64,000 nt of DNA. Source: Aphanomyces cochlioides. Taxonomy: Eukaryota; Oomycota; Saprolegniomycetes; Saprolegniales; Verrucalvaceae. The DNA lies in the NCBI GenBank assembly GCA_019828595.1, contig JAHQRK010000046.1, positions 114,280 to 178,279 of the forward strand, written 5' to 3'. The notes under the pieces were generated by a model. That model did not search any database and was not told the DNA's origin. It was given only the letters and a program-made list of their open reading frames with translations. Positions 1 through 9,932 of the stretch are shown here, piece by piece; the stretch's first letter is position 1, and every line of letters begins with the position of its first letter. The position numbers and the translations under genes are program-made.

Positions 1-232
1 CCTGAATTGGCTGAATTATCGGGCTCCAACTTATTATCCCATCGATCGATAAATCTGCCAATTTCAAGCTCTTGATTGATGAATGCGGCAATTCTTGAAA
101 CAAACATCCCAAACCATCAATTTCAAGGAAGGCAAATAGATCATCTGCGTCTGGAATATAGACTGCGATCTTGACGATGATGTCCATCGATTCCAGCAGG
201 TGTGGTTGCGTCGAAAGCCTTGGGTTCGCCAT
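1..232 (-). pseudogene. FBL family locus 1, partial at left edge; F-box-like start joined directly to LRR part
   Basis: An ATG at 232 opens a frame of 77 codons that runs off the left edge without a stop. Residues about 19-36 (VKIAVYIPDADDLFAFLE) match the F-box-like N terminus of the other FBL loci in this window. The next residues, around LPHSSIKSLKL, match a segment that in full-length paralogues lies about 200 residues further on. The middle of the protein is therefore missing, with the frame kept. Inference: an internally deleted copy. It could still be a short expressed protein, because no disabling change is visible in the part present. Confidence 0.6.
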
Positions 233-787
233 CGTAATGTCAAGCTGAAAATTTTTCACAATGATGGGGATCATCCGCTTATCGATCGATATCCGTACAA
301 TTGACTTGTTATGTTAAAACTTATACACAATCTTCATGGGAAACTCACGACAATAATCTATCTCAATTCCCAATGTTGAATACGCAACTGCAGACAATGA
401 TAATTTATTTCCACTGTTAACGAAATAGTAATATTAAGCGCTGTTGATCGTCTATTTAATGAACAAGGAGTTATGGCTGGCAAACGATAGCCTAGTCATG
501 AATTTGTGATCTGCAAACAAAAACTAGGATTTAGAGCGCCACAAGAACTCCTTTCTCGAACTCAAAGTTTAAGTATTGTTCCATTGTCTAGCTAACAAAA
601 AGATCATATTATTCAAGAGGACCAGCGACGTTATATGGACTGTAAAAAGCCGAAGCGTCTCATGATCAAATCCCTGGGAAGTTTTGATTGGTCAAAACAA
701 ATATTAAGTCATGGATTGGTTATAATTCATAGCGCCAATTAGAATTCAAGAAAAAGTGCTTGGCCAATCAAATGAGACCAAGATCGT
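233..787. other. intergenic, divergent promoter space
   Basis: Lies between locus 1 (leftward) and locus 2 (rightward). No convincing coding frame. Several CCAAT/ATTGG-type boxes occur near 690-780 (for example gattggtca near 687 and ccaatca near 769), a pattern repeated upstream of other FBL loci. Confidence 0.4.
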
Positions 788-801
788 TCATCCTGAATTT
801 C
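788..801 (+). promoter_or_regulatory. oomycete Inr/FPR-like core promoter of FBL locus 2
   Basis: TCATCCTGAATTTC matches the oomycete Inr+FPR core consensus (TCATTYYNCAWTTT) at 11 of 14 positions. It ends 10 nt before the ATG at 812, the same spacing as at 6547-6560 and 8444-8457. Confidence 0.5.
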
Positions 802-811
802 CTGCGCTGCC

Positions 812-2145
812 ATGAAGAGGCCAAGACTGTCGTTGCCACAGGTCTTGACTATGCCAGTCGATGTCATACTCAAGATTGCGTTTTCCATTCCAAATGCTGC
901 AGATTTCTTTGCATTTCTTGAATCTCTCCACCCGTACGGCGTTCTTGGGCCGTTGGAGCACTTGTATCAATTGAGCTTGACTCAGAGGCAGTCGGAGTTG
1001 TGGCCCAATTTAAAGATCGATTCGATGGCACTCAAGCAAGAACGCCGCGCTCATTATGAAATTATTGCCAAGTATTATCCAAAAGTCATTATTGACGATA
1101 TCCTGGACGTCCAGTGGGTCAAGAAGCTCGATATGCAAAAGATTGAATTGGTTCTCTACAACCAGTGTGTTGATATCGACGACTGGATCCCCTTGCCTGT
1201 TACGGAGTTTAGTTGGACATCCTTCTTTGATTTCACCAAGACTTGGACGCGTGTTCTGCCCCAATTCAATCAATTGACGACGTTGAAAGTATCTACAAGA
1301 GATGGCTATGTCTTCAACGAGGTGTGTGCATTTGCAGCAAAGAGTGAGAGGCTTATTCACCTTGAAATCAATTACGGTTTCGAACGTGTAACCTCGCTCG
1401 CCGCACGCAGCCTTATTGAATGGTTTCACCGTCCTGTTCAAGTCTTTTCGTTCGCTGGGCCGGGATGGAGCGGCATAGACGACAATGACTTGAAGCAAGA
1501 ATTTTATCCAGCCATGTTTAATTGCCCGACTCTGCAGACACTCAAGCTACACAGGTGTAATCTGAGCGACTTGAATCTGAGTCAATTGGATTTTTCCATG
1601 AAATCCTTGCTTGTCCAACGCTGCAATGTTAATCGTCTTTCCTAAAATCGTTGGCCGAACGCTTGGAAACATCCAAAATATCCTATCTTGGTTTGCAAGG
1701 CTATACCTTGATGGATCAACAAAGTGGTGGTTTGTATCGTTTACTACAACTTCTTGTCGATGAAACACTTATTCTTGTCAGACGACATGATCCAAAGTTC
1801 AGAGTTGACCCAGCTGGTCCCCTTGCTGGAACATTGTCGATTAGAATCATTGGCCTTTCGAGCACTTACCTTATCAAAAGCGGCAGTGACCAGGTTTGCA
1901 AAGGCTATACAAAACAACCAGACGATTTGTGAATTAGATTTGGGAAGAAGTAAGATTTCTATGGATGAATTACGACTCTTGATGGAAAGTTTCACGGATT
2001 CCAGTCGATTGGTCAAGAAAAACGTATCAAAATTCATCCAACACAACACCGGATGAAACTGGGAGCTTGGAAACGATTGAAGAAGCTGACGTGCGAACGT
2101 GGTGGTGAGCTTGTCGAAATTGAAGCATTCGAAGACTACTCGTAA
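812..2145 (+). pseudogene. FBL family locus 2, frameshifted
   Basis: Frame 1 (812-1645) gives MKRPRLSLPQ then the F-box-like block (LPVDVILKIAF-type, FFAFLESLHPYGVLGPLEHL, ending LWPNL) and about 180 residues of LRR-like repeats. It stops early at 1645. The homologous continuation is in another frame from about 1640 (SLAERLETSKISYLGLQGY), shifts again near 1740, runs as ...LVPLLEHCRLESLAFRAL..KAIQNNQTICELDLGRS, shifts once more near 2020, and ends at TAA 2143-2145 (GGELVEIEAFEDYS). The shifts carry no GT..AG pair that would make an intron. Closest in content to locus 4 (4426-5800). Role of the family: F-box proteins usually present substrates to SCF ubiquitin ligases through LRRs; that role is inferred from architecture only. 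Confidence 0.8.
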
Positions 2146-2147
2146 AT

Positions 2148-2363
2148 TCATGCAGCCATCAATTCATGGATGCTATTTTCAATGAACAGAAGAAAATGTG
2201 CAATTTCTCTTCTTCTTTCTTTAAGTACCTGTTGTTCCATACTTGAAACGCTAAGTGACTTTGAAATTTCGATGGGTATGCCTTTAGCCTGCACACACTG
2301 CCAAAAAAGTTGATCTAAATTAGCTTTCATTTCATTCTTGTTGTCAAGAAGTTCAGTGCACAT
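2148..2363 (-). CDS. small hypothetical ORF
   Basis: 71 codons from ATG to TAA, converging on FBL locus 2 with a 2-nt gap. The product (MCTELLDNKNEMKANLDQLF...) looks amphipathic and helical. Not recognised. It could be the last exon of a larger gene, since a TACTAAT branch-like string lies just upstream, or a chance frame. Confidence 0.2.
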   Translation of the reverse strand: MCTELLDNKNEMKANLDQLFWQCVQAKGIPIEISKSLSVSSMEQQVLKERRREIAHFLLFIENSIHELMAA

Positions 2364-3457
2364 ATATTAGTACACGTATCTATGTTTTAGACTAAGAATC
2401 AACATAATATTCTGTCGAGGCAAAAATTATGGAGAGCAAACGGCGCGTCTTTAAAGGGACAGAAAAACACTGGGCTCATCTCGGACGATTCAATGTCCGC
2501 CAAAAATTCGTGGTGTACTTCGTGAAGATTTAGCTAGTGGTCACCAATTAATCACAAATATTTGAATATCGCAGTCATCTATTACAAATATGTTTTCAGT
2601 GACTGCCAAGAAATGCATTGTCTCCTGTGATTCTCGGTCATTAACAATACTCAGGTTCCTTGCTTAGCTGTAAGGACTGGAGGCAATGACGAACTAAAAG
2701 CCAAAATGTAGAGCTCGAACAAGTGTACCTGCGCTCAAAGCGCTATACTTCAAGTTCACAACGAACATTTTTCGTTAAGTCGCGAATTGTATCGATATGG
2801 CAGTGAACAACCACGACGACAGCCGTATACTTGGTATGTTACACGTGCTTGAATATCATAGGCGAGCTAAAATAGGTAGCAGGTTCTAGGAAAAGTCAGT
2901 ACCAAAAGAAGGAATACTACATATATACTGCCAAAATAGAGTTGGAATAGTTATAGTTGTGTTGCCTCACGTAAGACATTCTATCAAAATCGATCATTTT
3001 CTCTGACCAACATGATGACTATAACAAAGCCCTCGAAGTTAGTTTGCTTTGTAATGCAGGCCTTATGTGTAGACGATATTCTTATTTTGGTGCCCCCTAG
3101 TCGTTTTCCTTTGGCGTAGTGATGACGAGTTTGTTCGTGGCATCTGCAACTATAACAAGTCATTTAGACAAATACAAGAAAACACCCTTATTATCAGATA
3201 GTTCTTCTTGTTAATGCATGAACAGCACTCAGTAATTTCAGCTCCACGCAGATATTTCGAGCTGCTGTCACCATTTTTGAAAGCATGCAAAGCTCAAGCA
3301 ACGACAACACAAGTATCCATTATGGACGACATTTCTTTGTTTTGCATAAATTATGAATAAGGTATATATATGCAGGATATTAGATTCACATATGTCAATA
3401 AGTTTTGTTTCATGCAATAGATAAATTGGAAAAAGCAAGATCGCCACCCAAGCTACG
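2364..3457. other. 1.1-kb intergenic stretch
   Basis: No gene seen on either strand. The only longer frame here (3268-3831, minus) is antisense to FBL locus 3 and is rejected. Confidence 0.4.
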
Positions 3458-4425
3458 ATGAAGAGAATCAAACAGTCAAGTCCAGCCCGCTCGACTCTTC
3501 CTGTCGAAGTCTTAGTGAATATTGCGTTTGCCATTCCACACGAAGAAGATTCGTTGCTTTTCTTGAAGCTCTCCATCCGTTTAAGGTTCTCGGACCCCTT
3601 GAGCAAGTGTACAAGCTGGGTTTCACAAGACTCGGACTTGTGGCCATCATTGACGCTGGATTCGTCGATTCTGACATCACCAAGCCGTGCTATGTATGAA
3701 GATATTGTCGACTGGCTGAAACAATTGCAGATCGCAAAACTTGTGCTGACTCTCACAGATGAATAGCAAGTTGAGGACGACTGGACTACGTTGCCCATTG
3801 TTGAACTCTCTCTGATATTCATGTATAACATATAAAGCGGTTGGACAAGATTCTTACATCAGCTACAGCTTCTACAGCATTTGATATCCTTGAAATTGAA
3901 CACCTTAGACACAGATATCATTGACAGCGTGTCCGAATATGCAGCAAAAAGTAAAAGCTCGTCAAGCTTCAATTTTACCATAGCAGCGCTATGCCTTTGA
4001 GTGCACTGCACAATCAGATGGAGTGGACGAATCGCCAGTCTGTTAGAGTGTTTGCAGACAGTGGATTGGGATACTCAAGCGACCGCGATGACACTTTGCA
4101 AGGAAAACTTGTCCAAACAATATTGAAGTGTCGTACTTCGGAAACTCTCACGATTATTTTGCTGTCTTGGACGATTGAGTTTCAACCACTTGATTAAAGT
4201 CATTATCCATACAGTATTGTGCGATATCGAGCAACTTTTACAAGCATTTAGCCAGTGCATTGGAAGGGTCCAAGGTGTCACATCTCAGTTTGATCAACAG
4301 AGAGGGCAAAAGTGGTAGCTTGCAATATTTGCTGCAAATTTTGCCTCGAACATCCGTCAGATACTTTGAATACGCTGAAGCCCGTGCTCGAAGTGAAGAA
4401 ACAATCGACTTCGAAGAAAATGGTA
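3458..4425 (+). pseudogene. FBL family locus 3, 3'-truncated
   Basis: Starts MKRIKQSSPARSTLPVEVLV with the F-box-like block. It is interrupted by a small in-gene deletion and stops (TAG after LTLTDE near 3766; TAA near 3833), with further shifts near 3980. Homologous segments continue as QSVRVFADSGLGY (about 4040) and LPRTSVRYFEYAEARARSEE (about 4350). The last C-terminal repeats are absent: homology ends near 4410-4425, where the 3' end of locus 4 begins on the opposite strand. The two genes are thus fused tail to tail. Confidence 0.75.
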
Positions 4426-5800
4426 TTATGAATAATCTTCAACCACTTGAACTTCTACAAACTCGCCACCACGTTCGTTCGTCAATTTTTTAAATCCTCC
4501 CAAGACCCAGATTCAACCCAGTGCTTGGATGGATGGACCTTGATGCGCTTCGTCTTCACTAAACGACTGGGATGCGTGAAACTTTCTATCACAAGTCGTA
4601 GCTCGTCAATGGTAAGCCAGCTTCTTCCCAAATCCAGTTCATAAATCGTTTGGTTGTTTTGAATGGCCTTGACAAATTTTGCTACGACAGCTTTGGTAAA
4701 TCCAACAGCACGAACCATCAATGTTTCTAGAGGGCAATGCTCCAACAATGGGACTAGCCTATTCAACACTGGGCTTCGAATTCTGTCATCCGACAATGCT
4801 AAATGTTTTATGGGCATCCGTGGCAATGATCGCAGCAAGTGTCGAATCGCGTGATCTCGCATGTCCATCAGATGGTATCCATGCAAAGACAGATGCAAAA
4901 CCTTTGAGTTTTCCAATCGGCTGATCATCTTTTCTAAAAACGACCCCTTCACCAAACATTGATGCAGCTCTAATGTCTTCATTGAAAAGGTGTACTCTTG
5001 AAGATTCCTAGACATGTCCATGTCCTGGAGGTAACATCGATGCAGCATGAGCTTGTCCAGCGTCGGACAATTGAACATGGCTTTGAAAAGTTCTTGCTTC
5101 AGAGCCAGGTCGTTGAGGCCTTCCCATCCCATTCCAGTGTATCCAAAGACTTGTACTGGCTGGCGACGAAACCACTCAATAAGATTACGCAGCGCAGTCT
5201 CGGTTATGTGTTCAAATCCATAATTAACTTCAAGATGGGTCAGCGTGTCACTCTTCGCAGCTAATGCACAGACTTCGTGGAATATTTCTTGATGCCTTGT
5301 ATAAACTTTCAATGCCGTCAAGCAATTGAGTTGTGGCAGACAGCTTGACCAGCTATTGGGAACATCGACACACGTGTCGATGTTCCCTAGGACTGCCAGC
5401 TGAAGTGCGTAATTGGCAAGGTGGTCCATTCGTCCCCGCCTTGCCAAAGCTCCTTGGTAATCCATTCCATCTGACGAACGTTGAGCGTCTTGAGCCACTG
5501 GACGTCAATGATATCTTGCACGACAACCTTTGGATAATACTTAGCGATAGTCGCATAAGACGCAACGTTTGTTTCCTTTGGAGTCGAAGAATCAAGCCGC
5601 AAGGAAGGCCACAAGTCCGAGTGCTTCTGTGTCAGGCTCAACCTATACAAGTGCTCCAGCGGCCCTAGGATGCCATAAGGATAGAGCGCTTCCAGAAAAC
5701 CAAAGAAATCTTTTGCGTCTGGAATAGCAAACGCTATGTTGATCATGGCATCAACTGGTAGAGTAGAACGTACTGGCCTCAACAGCTTTGGCCTCTTCAT
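4426..5800 (-). pseudogene. FBL family locus 4, nearly full length
   Basis: ATG at 5800 (MKRPKLLRPVRSTLPVDAM). The F-box-like block and LWPSL end the first domain; LRR-like repeats follow to a tail ending EDYS with TAA at 4426-4428. Two breaks are visible. One is at about 5387, where the frame ends at a TAG beside a 30-bp hairpin and resumes as LGNIDTCVDVPNSWS. The other is in an A-run near 4485, where the frame ends LKN instead of the family's KKLT.ERGGE tail. The first break coincides with a quasi-palindrome (5358-5387) absent from paralogues. The second is a one-base homopolymer change and could be an assembly error. Divergent from locus 5. Confidence 0.8.
5358..5387. repeat. perfect 13-bp inverted repeat at a frameshift
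   Basis: Arms GGGAACATCGACA (5358-5370) and TGTCGATGTTCCC (5375-5387) with a 4-nt loop CACG. It sits exactly where the reading frame of FBL locus 4 breaks. Confidence 0.9.
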
Positions 5801-6030
5801 AGCTGGGCGGGAAATCAACCTGACGATCTTGGTAATTATTAATTGGCCAAAAATATTTATTAAATTACCATTGGATGGAATAAATCTATTATACAAAATA
5901 TACTCAAATTATAGCGAATCGTTGTACTCAATTAATTTTTTGGTCAATCAAAACGCTTCAATAAATATAGATGAAATATTATTGGATGAAGCTTTTAAGA
6001 TAGAAATTGCAGAAATTATATCTTGAATGA

Positions 6031-6288
6031 AAAAATGTATGGCTGAGCTTACAAAATATAGCTCATGCTGAAGACTTTCTAAGAAACAGAATTAATTCTG
6101 GAGAAGTTGTTCCTGATTGCTGTGATGAAAGAGACGTAAAGACAAGTCATTACTGTCGGATGCTTTCTCTAAAGGACAAAATGTCCGTTAAACATGCGCA
6201 CAATATTCCGCATTTGTTTGTTACTTTGCAAAAAAACCAAACAACTCAAAAGTTTGACTCGAGTGATGTATTTCAAGGACAATGGTAA
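6031..6288 (+). pseudogene. unidentified coding remnant between FBL loci 4 and 5
   Basis: An open frame of about 85 codons with no ATG at its head, ending TAA at 6286-6288. The product (...IAHAEDFLRNRINSGEVV, DKMSVKHAHNIPHLFVTL...) is not low-complexity and has a coding-like composition. A preceding AT-rich frame ends ...IEIAEIIS at about 6026, one frame off, so the two may be parts of one broken gene. Not recognised; a mobile-element remnant is possible. Confidence 0.3.
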
Positions 6289-6546
6289 GACCAATATATA
6301 TTAAATACATGTCGTTTTCGTGAAAACTTTGGCCATCGCTGGACGTCGTCTCGGTTATTAAATTGCTATCTTACAAGCAAAATTCACAAAGCACATAGTT
6401 ACAGAAGTGCAAGATTCTGCAATATTTGTAATTCTTAGACGAGAGCGCAATTGATCAAAATCAAAAATATAAATTATAGCAAACCTCGTCGAATTTTGCA
6501 ATTTTTCATTTCGTCCAATCGATGACAGGACAAAAATCAAGATCGT

Positions 6547-6560
6547 CCAATCTGAAATTT
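6547..6560 (+). promoter_or_regulatory. Inr/FPR-like core promoter of FBL locus 5
   Basis: CCAATCTGAAATTT, ending 10 nt before the ATG at 6571. Weaker match than at locus 6, but the same position relative to the start. Confidence 0.4.
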
Positions 6561-6570
6561 CCATGTCATC

Positions 6571-7838
6571 ATGAAGAGAGTCAAGCTGTCAGATTCGACG
6601 CGGTCGTCTCTTCCAGTCGACGTTGTGGTGAATATTGCGTTTGCGAGTCCAGACGAAAAAGATTTCTTTTTGCTTTCCTAGCTGCCCTCCATCCGTATAG
6701 TGTCCTGGGACCTCTTCAACACGTCTATCAGATGGGTTTGACGCACAAGCACTCAAGCTTGTGGCTGGATTCTTCTTCTCTAACGTCGCCCAACCGATCT
6801 TTGTACGAAGATATTGCCAATTATTACCCAAAGGTCACAATTGAAGACATATTCGACTTTGAATGGCTCAAGAAACTTGAGGTGGCAAAGAAAAATGGAC
6901 CCTTGTGAACGATTGGACAGTATTGCCCATTACAGAATTTATAGTGCTACCAAAACTCGATATCCCTAGCAATTGGACAAGTATATTGTCACAACTACCG
7001 CATTTGACATCCTTGAAAGTAAAAACCGCGTGTCATAGTGCAATCAACGATGTGTGTGAATTTGCAGCCAGGAGCGAGAAGCCCATCCACCTAAACATTG
7101 ACCATAGTTTGAACAACATGCCTTAACCTGCGCTGCGCCATCTTATTGAGTGATTAGATCGTCTGCCTGTTCGATGGTTAGCCTACAGTGGATTCGCATG
7201 CGAAAGCCACCCAAGTTTGGAACGAAAGTTGATTCAAGCCATGTTTAATTGTCGTTCGCTGCACACGCTCAAGTTATGTTTTTTAGTCTTGAACTCCTCG
7301 ATTTCAAACCTCTAAACTTGTCCATCAGGTCATTGTCCATGCATCATTGTCACATACCGAATGAGTTCATTAAACGTTTGGCCAAAGCATTGGAAGGTTC
7401 CAAGGTTTCAGAACTCAGCTTGTACGGACTTCAAATACGACTTTCGATGTAATGGAATTGAGTGTTTGCTGGAAACTTTGCCGCGGACATCAAGCAAACA
7501 TTTGGAATTAGTCGATGCTTGGGTTCGAAGCAAACATTTTTGCAAGGTCACTCCGCTGTTTGCATCAAGCCCTTTGGAAAAATTGTCGCTCTATATCAAC
7601 GGACTTTCATAAACATTCGTGGGGAAGCTTGCGACTATCATCCAAAGCAACTCGACCATTTGCGAATTGGATTTGTTGGAGAGCGATAGCATCCAAGTCG
7701 TTTTGTCAAAAAATGAGGATCAAAATGAGCCCACGCAGAAATGTCACGGGTCCAAGGAGCATGAAGGTGCTACAGCTCTTGACCACCGAATGTGGAGGTG
7801 AATTGATATTTACACATAAAGAGGAGAAACAAGACTAA
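6571..7838 (+). pseudogene. FBL family locus 5, multiple frameshifts
   Basis: ATG at 6571 (MKRVKLSDSTRSSLPVDVVV). The frame reaches TAG at about 6680, inside the F-box-like block. Homology resumes in another frame (FAFLAALHPYSVLGPLQHVY), shifts again near 6890, and shows in-frame stops after LNNMP and in the LIEWF motif (reads LIE then TGA). The LRR tail is recognisable to KSNSTICELDL-like sequence near 7660 and TTECGGELIF near 7790. Clearly decayed. Closest to locus 3 and locus 6 in the first domain. Confidence 0.75.
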
Positions 7839-7969
7839 CGATTGAAGCCTTAGAGACTTTGACTGTTACCTCCTTCTAGCTTTATCGATGTTATATTCGT
7901 TCAACCACAAATCATCAAGAAGTACATTTAATTCAACAGTTTCCTCAAGCCAAGACGTACCATAAAAAT

Positions 7970-8443
7970 TTCGACAATGAGCGTCCATAATTTACACATA
8001 ATGGGTAATGTAGCAAGTCCAGAACAAAGTTATATCCCTTGATAAAAGCGGTAGTCATGGCAACCAAACTATGCACGTCCATGTCAGGTGAAAGCTTTTG
8101 AATGATCTTGCGACATAATTGTCTTTACTGAACCCTCAGAAAAGGCTACCTCAAGAGAAAATGCAGTTGAAGCATGAAACATTCGGCAATCCCAGTTAAG
8201 AGATTAGACGCACAACGCTGTCTTTTACACAGATGATCTTTCATATTCTTCCAATCAAGTCGCAACGTGCAAATTGTTGTTCACCAAAGCCCCTACCGTG
8301 AGGTTGTTGATGAGTTCATTAATATCAGTGTTGTAGTGAAGCAACGCAAGACAAGAACCATTATTGAAAGATTTTGACCAGTCGATCGAATTTCGCAGTG
8401 AACGTATTCTTCTATTGTCGCGTCCCATTTCTTATAAAGAATG
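7970..8443. repeat. upstream part of a segmental duplication (copy 1)
   Basis: The sequence from about gagcgtccat (7980) through ttaagagatt (about 8200) and on to the start of locus 6 recurs, diverged, at 11715-12158 ahead of locus 7. The duplication unit therefore includes gene plus about 0.5 kb upstream. Confidence 0.65.
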
Positions 8444-8457
8444 CCATTCTGAATTTT
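8444..8457 (+). promoter_or_regulatory. Inr/FPR-like core promoter of FBL locus 6
   Basis: CCATTCTGAATTTT matches the oomycete Inr/FPR consensus at 12 of 14 positions and ends 10 nt before the ATG at 8468. Confidence 0.55.
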
Positions 8458-8467
8458 TTGGTCGACT

Positions 8468-9749
8468 ATGAAAAAGGCTAAGCTATCGCCGCCGTCGTGC
8501 TCGTTCCTACCAGCTGACATTCTGGTCAAGGTGGCGATATTTATTGCAGATGCTGAAGATTTATTTGCGTTTCTTGAAGCTCTCCATCGATTCAACATCT
8601 TGGGACCTCTCGAACAAATTTACAAACTCGGCGCAAAGCAGAAGCATGCTAACTTGTGGCCATCGTTGAGAATTGAAACTCGAAGTCGAAACTCACGTCG
8701 TCGTCATTCATACGAGGCCATCGCCAGGTATTTTCCAAAGGTTGTGGTGAAGGATGTTGAGGATATTGAGTGGCTCAAAAAGCTTCAGATTGAAAAGATC
8801 GAGTTGATCCTCACCGACAAGTGGCCACTCGTAGGTGATTGGACATCGTTGCCTATTAGAACACTCATTCAGTCGCGCAAAGCAGACATCCACAAGGGAT
8901 GGACAAATATTTTGCCACAACTACAACATCTAATCTCGTTACAAGTGGCTACCAAGGACACAGGAGCGATCAATGATGTTTGTGCATTTGCAGCTCAGAG
9001 CAGAACCCTTGTCGAGCTTGCCATGATTTGCGATCATGGTTCTATGACTTTCTCGGCGGTTGATCATCTTGTTGAGTGGTTTAATCGCCAGCCTGTTCGC
9101 TTATTTGCCTACCGTGGTTATGGCTATCTAAGCTCTGGGCATGATACTCAAAATCGAAAGCTATTTCATGCAATTTTTGACTGTCCAACGTTGGAAATAC
9201 TTACATTGACGGGGTTTAACCTTCGACATATGGATTTTGACCATGTTACTCTATTCATAAAGTCACTAACGCTCCACATTTGTAATGGAACAAATGATTA
9301 TGTCACGAGGCTGGCCAGATGTTTGGTTGGATCCAAACTGACCCATCTCAGTTTGAAGAAATCCTCCAAATATAATCATGACGCGACAGCAATCCACAGT
9401 TTGTTCCGAATTTTGCCGCGAACATCTATTAAACACTTGGAGATGCATGATTACAGTGTCCGAAGTACGCACTTATGCAAGCTGACGCCATTGATTGCAT
9501 TATGCACATTGGAATCGTTGGCATTATATGTGTGAATTAGATTTGAAAAGAAGCAACATTGACTTTGACGACATTCAACTCATGATTCAGAGTATCACGC
9601 ATGATAGTCGAAAGGTGAAGACAAGACGGATCAAGTTGAATATTTATAGAAGGGCTGTTAACGCCGAAAGGGTTACAGAATTAGAGCAATTGGCCAGAGA
9701 CCTTGGAGGTGAATTGGTTGTTCTTCAGGAAAATGATAGAATCGATTAA
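8468..9749 (+). pseudogene. FBL family locus 6, one of the least damaged copies
   Basis: ATG at 8468 gives an uninterrupted 355-residue frame: MKKAKLSPPSCSFLPADILV, the F-box-like block to LWPSL (about residue 60), then LRR-like repeats (LTLTGFNLRHMDFDHV, LPRTSIKHLEMHDY). It stops at TGA 9533-9535 after LESLALYV. The expected next repeat is partly deleted and the tail (CELDLKRSNIDFDDIQLMIQ...GGELVVLQEN) continues in another frame to TAA about 9749. One deletion of roughly 60 nt with a shift explains both. A 355-residue truncated protein could still be made. Duplicate of locus 7. Confidence 0.8.
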
Positions 9750-9905
9750 TTGATCGTGCAGTCCTCAACGTTTTTTGGACCACAGTTATTTCGAAATTAA
9801 TATAATGCGCGACGTACAGTACTTCGCCATACCATCCGCCTTAACCCTCGTTTGTCCTGTGAGTGATCTACAAATTGTGGGAACGAAGAAAATATAGGCA
9901 AAAGT

Positions 9906-9932
9906 CAGGAACCACCCATTGGGTGGTTCCTG
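9906..9932. repeat. head-to-head TIR palindrome
   Basis: CAGGAACCACCC, 3-nt spacer ATT, then GGGTGGTTCCTG: 12-bp perfect arms. The right arm is the left end of the element at 9918-11125; the left arm looks like the end of a second copy whose body is missing. Confidence 0.75.

Noticed and set aside
1010..1498. 162-codon minus-strand ORF
   Set aside because: Entirely antisense to FBL locus 2, whose plus-strand frame matches paralogues; similar antisense shadows lie over the other FBL loci.
812..2145. Explaining the FBL frameshifts as introns
   Set aside because: The breaks lie at different places in each paralogue, and the two frames abut or overlap without GT..AG pairs; true introns in the window (piggyBac, Harbinger Myb gene) are clean.
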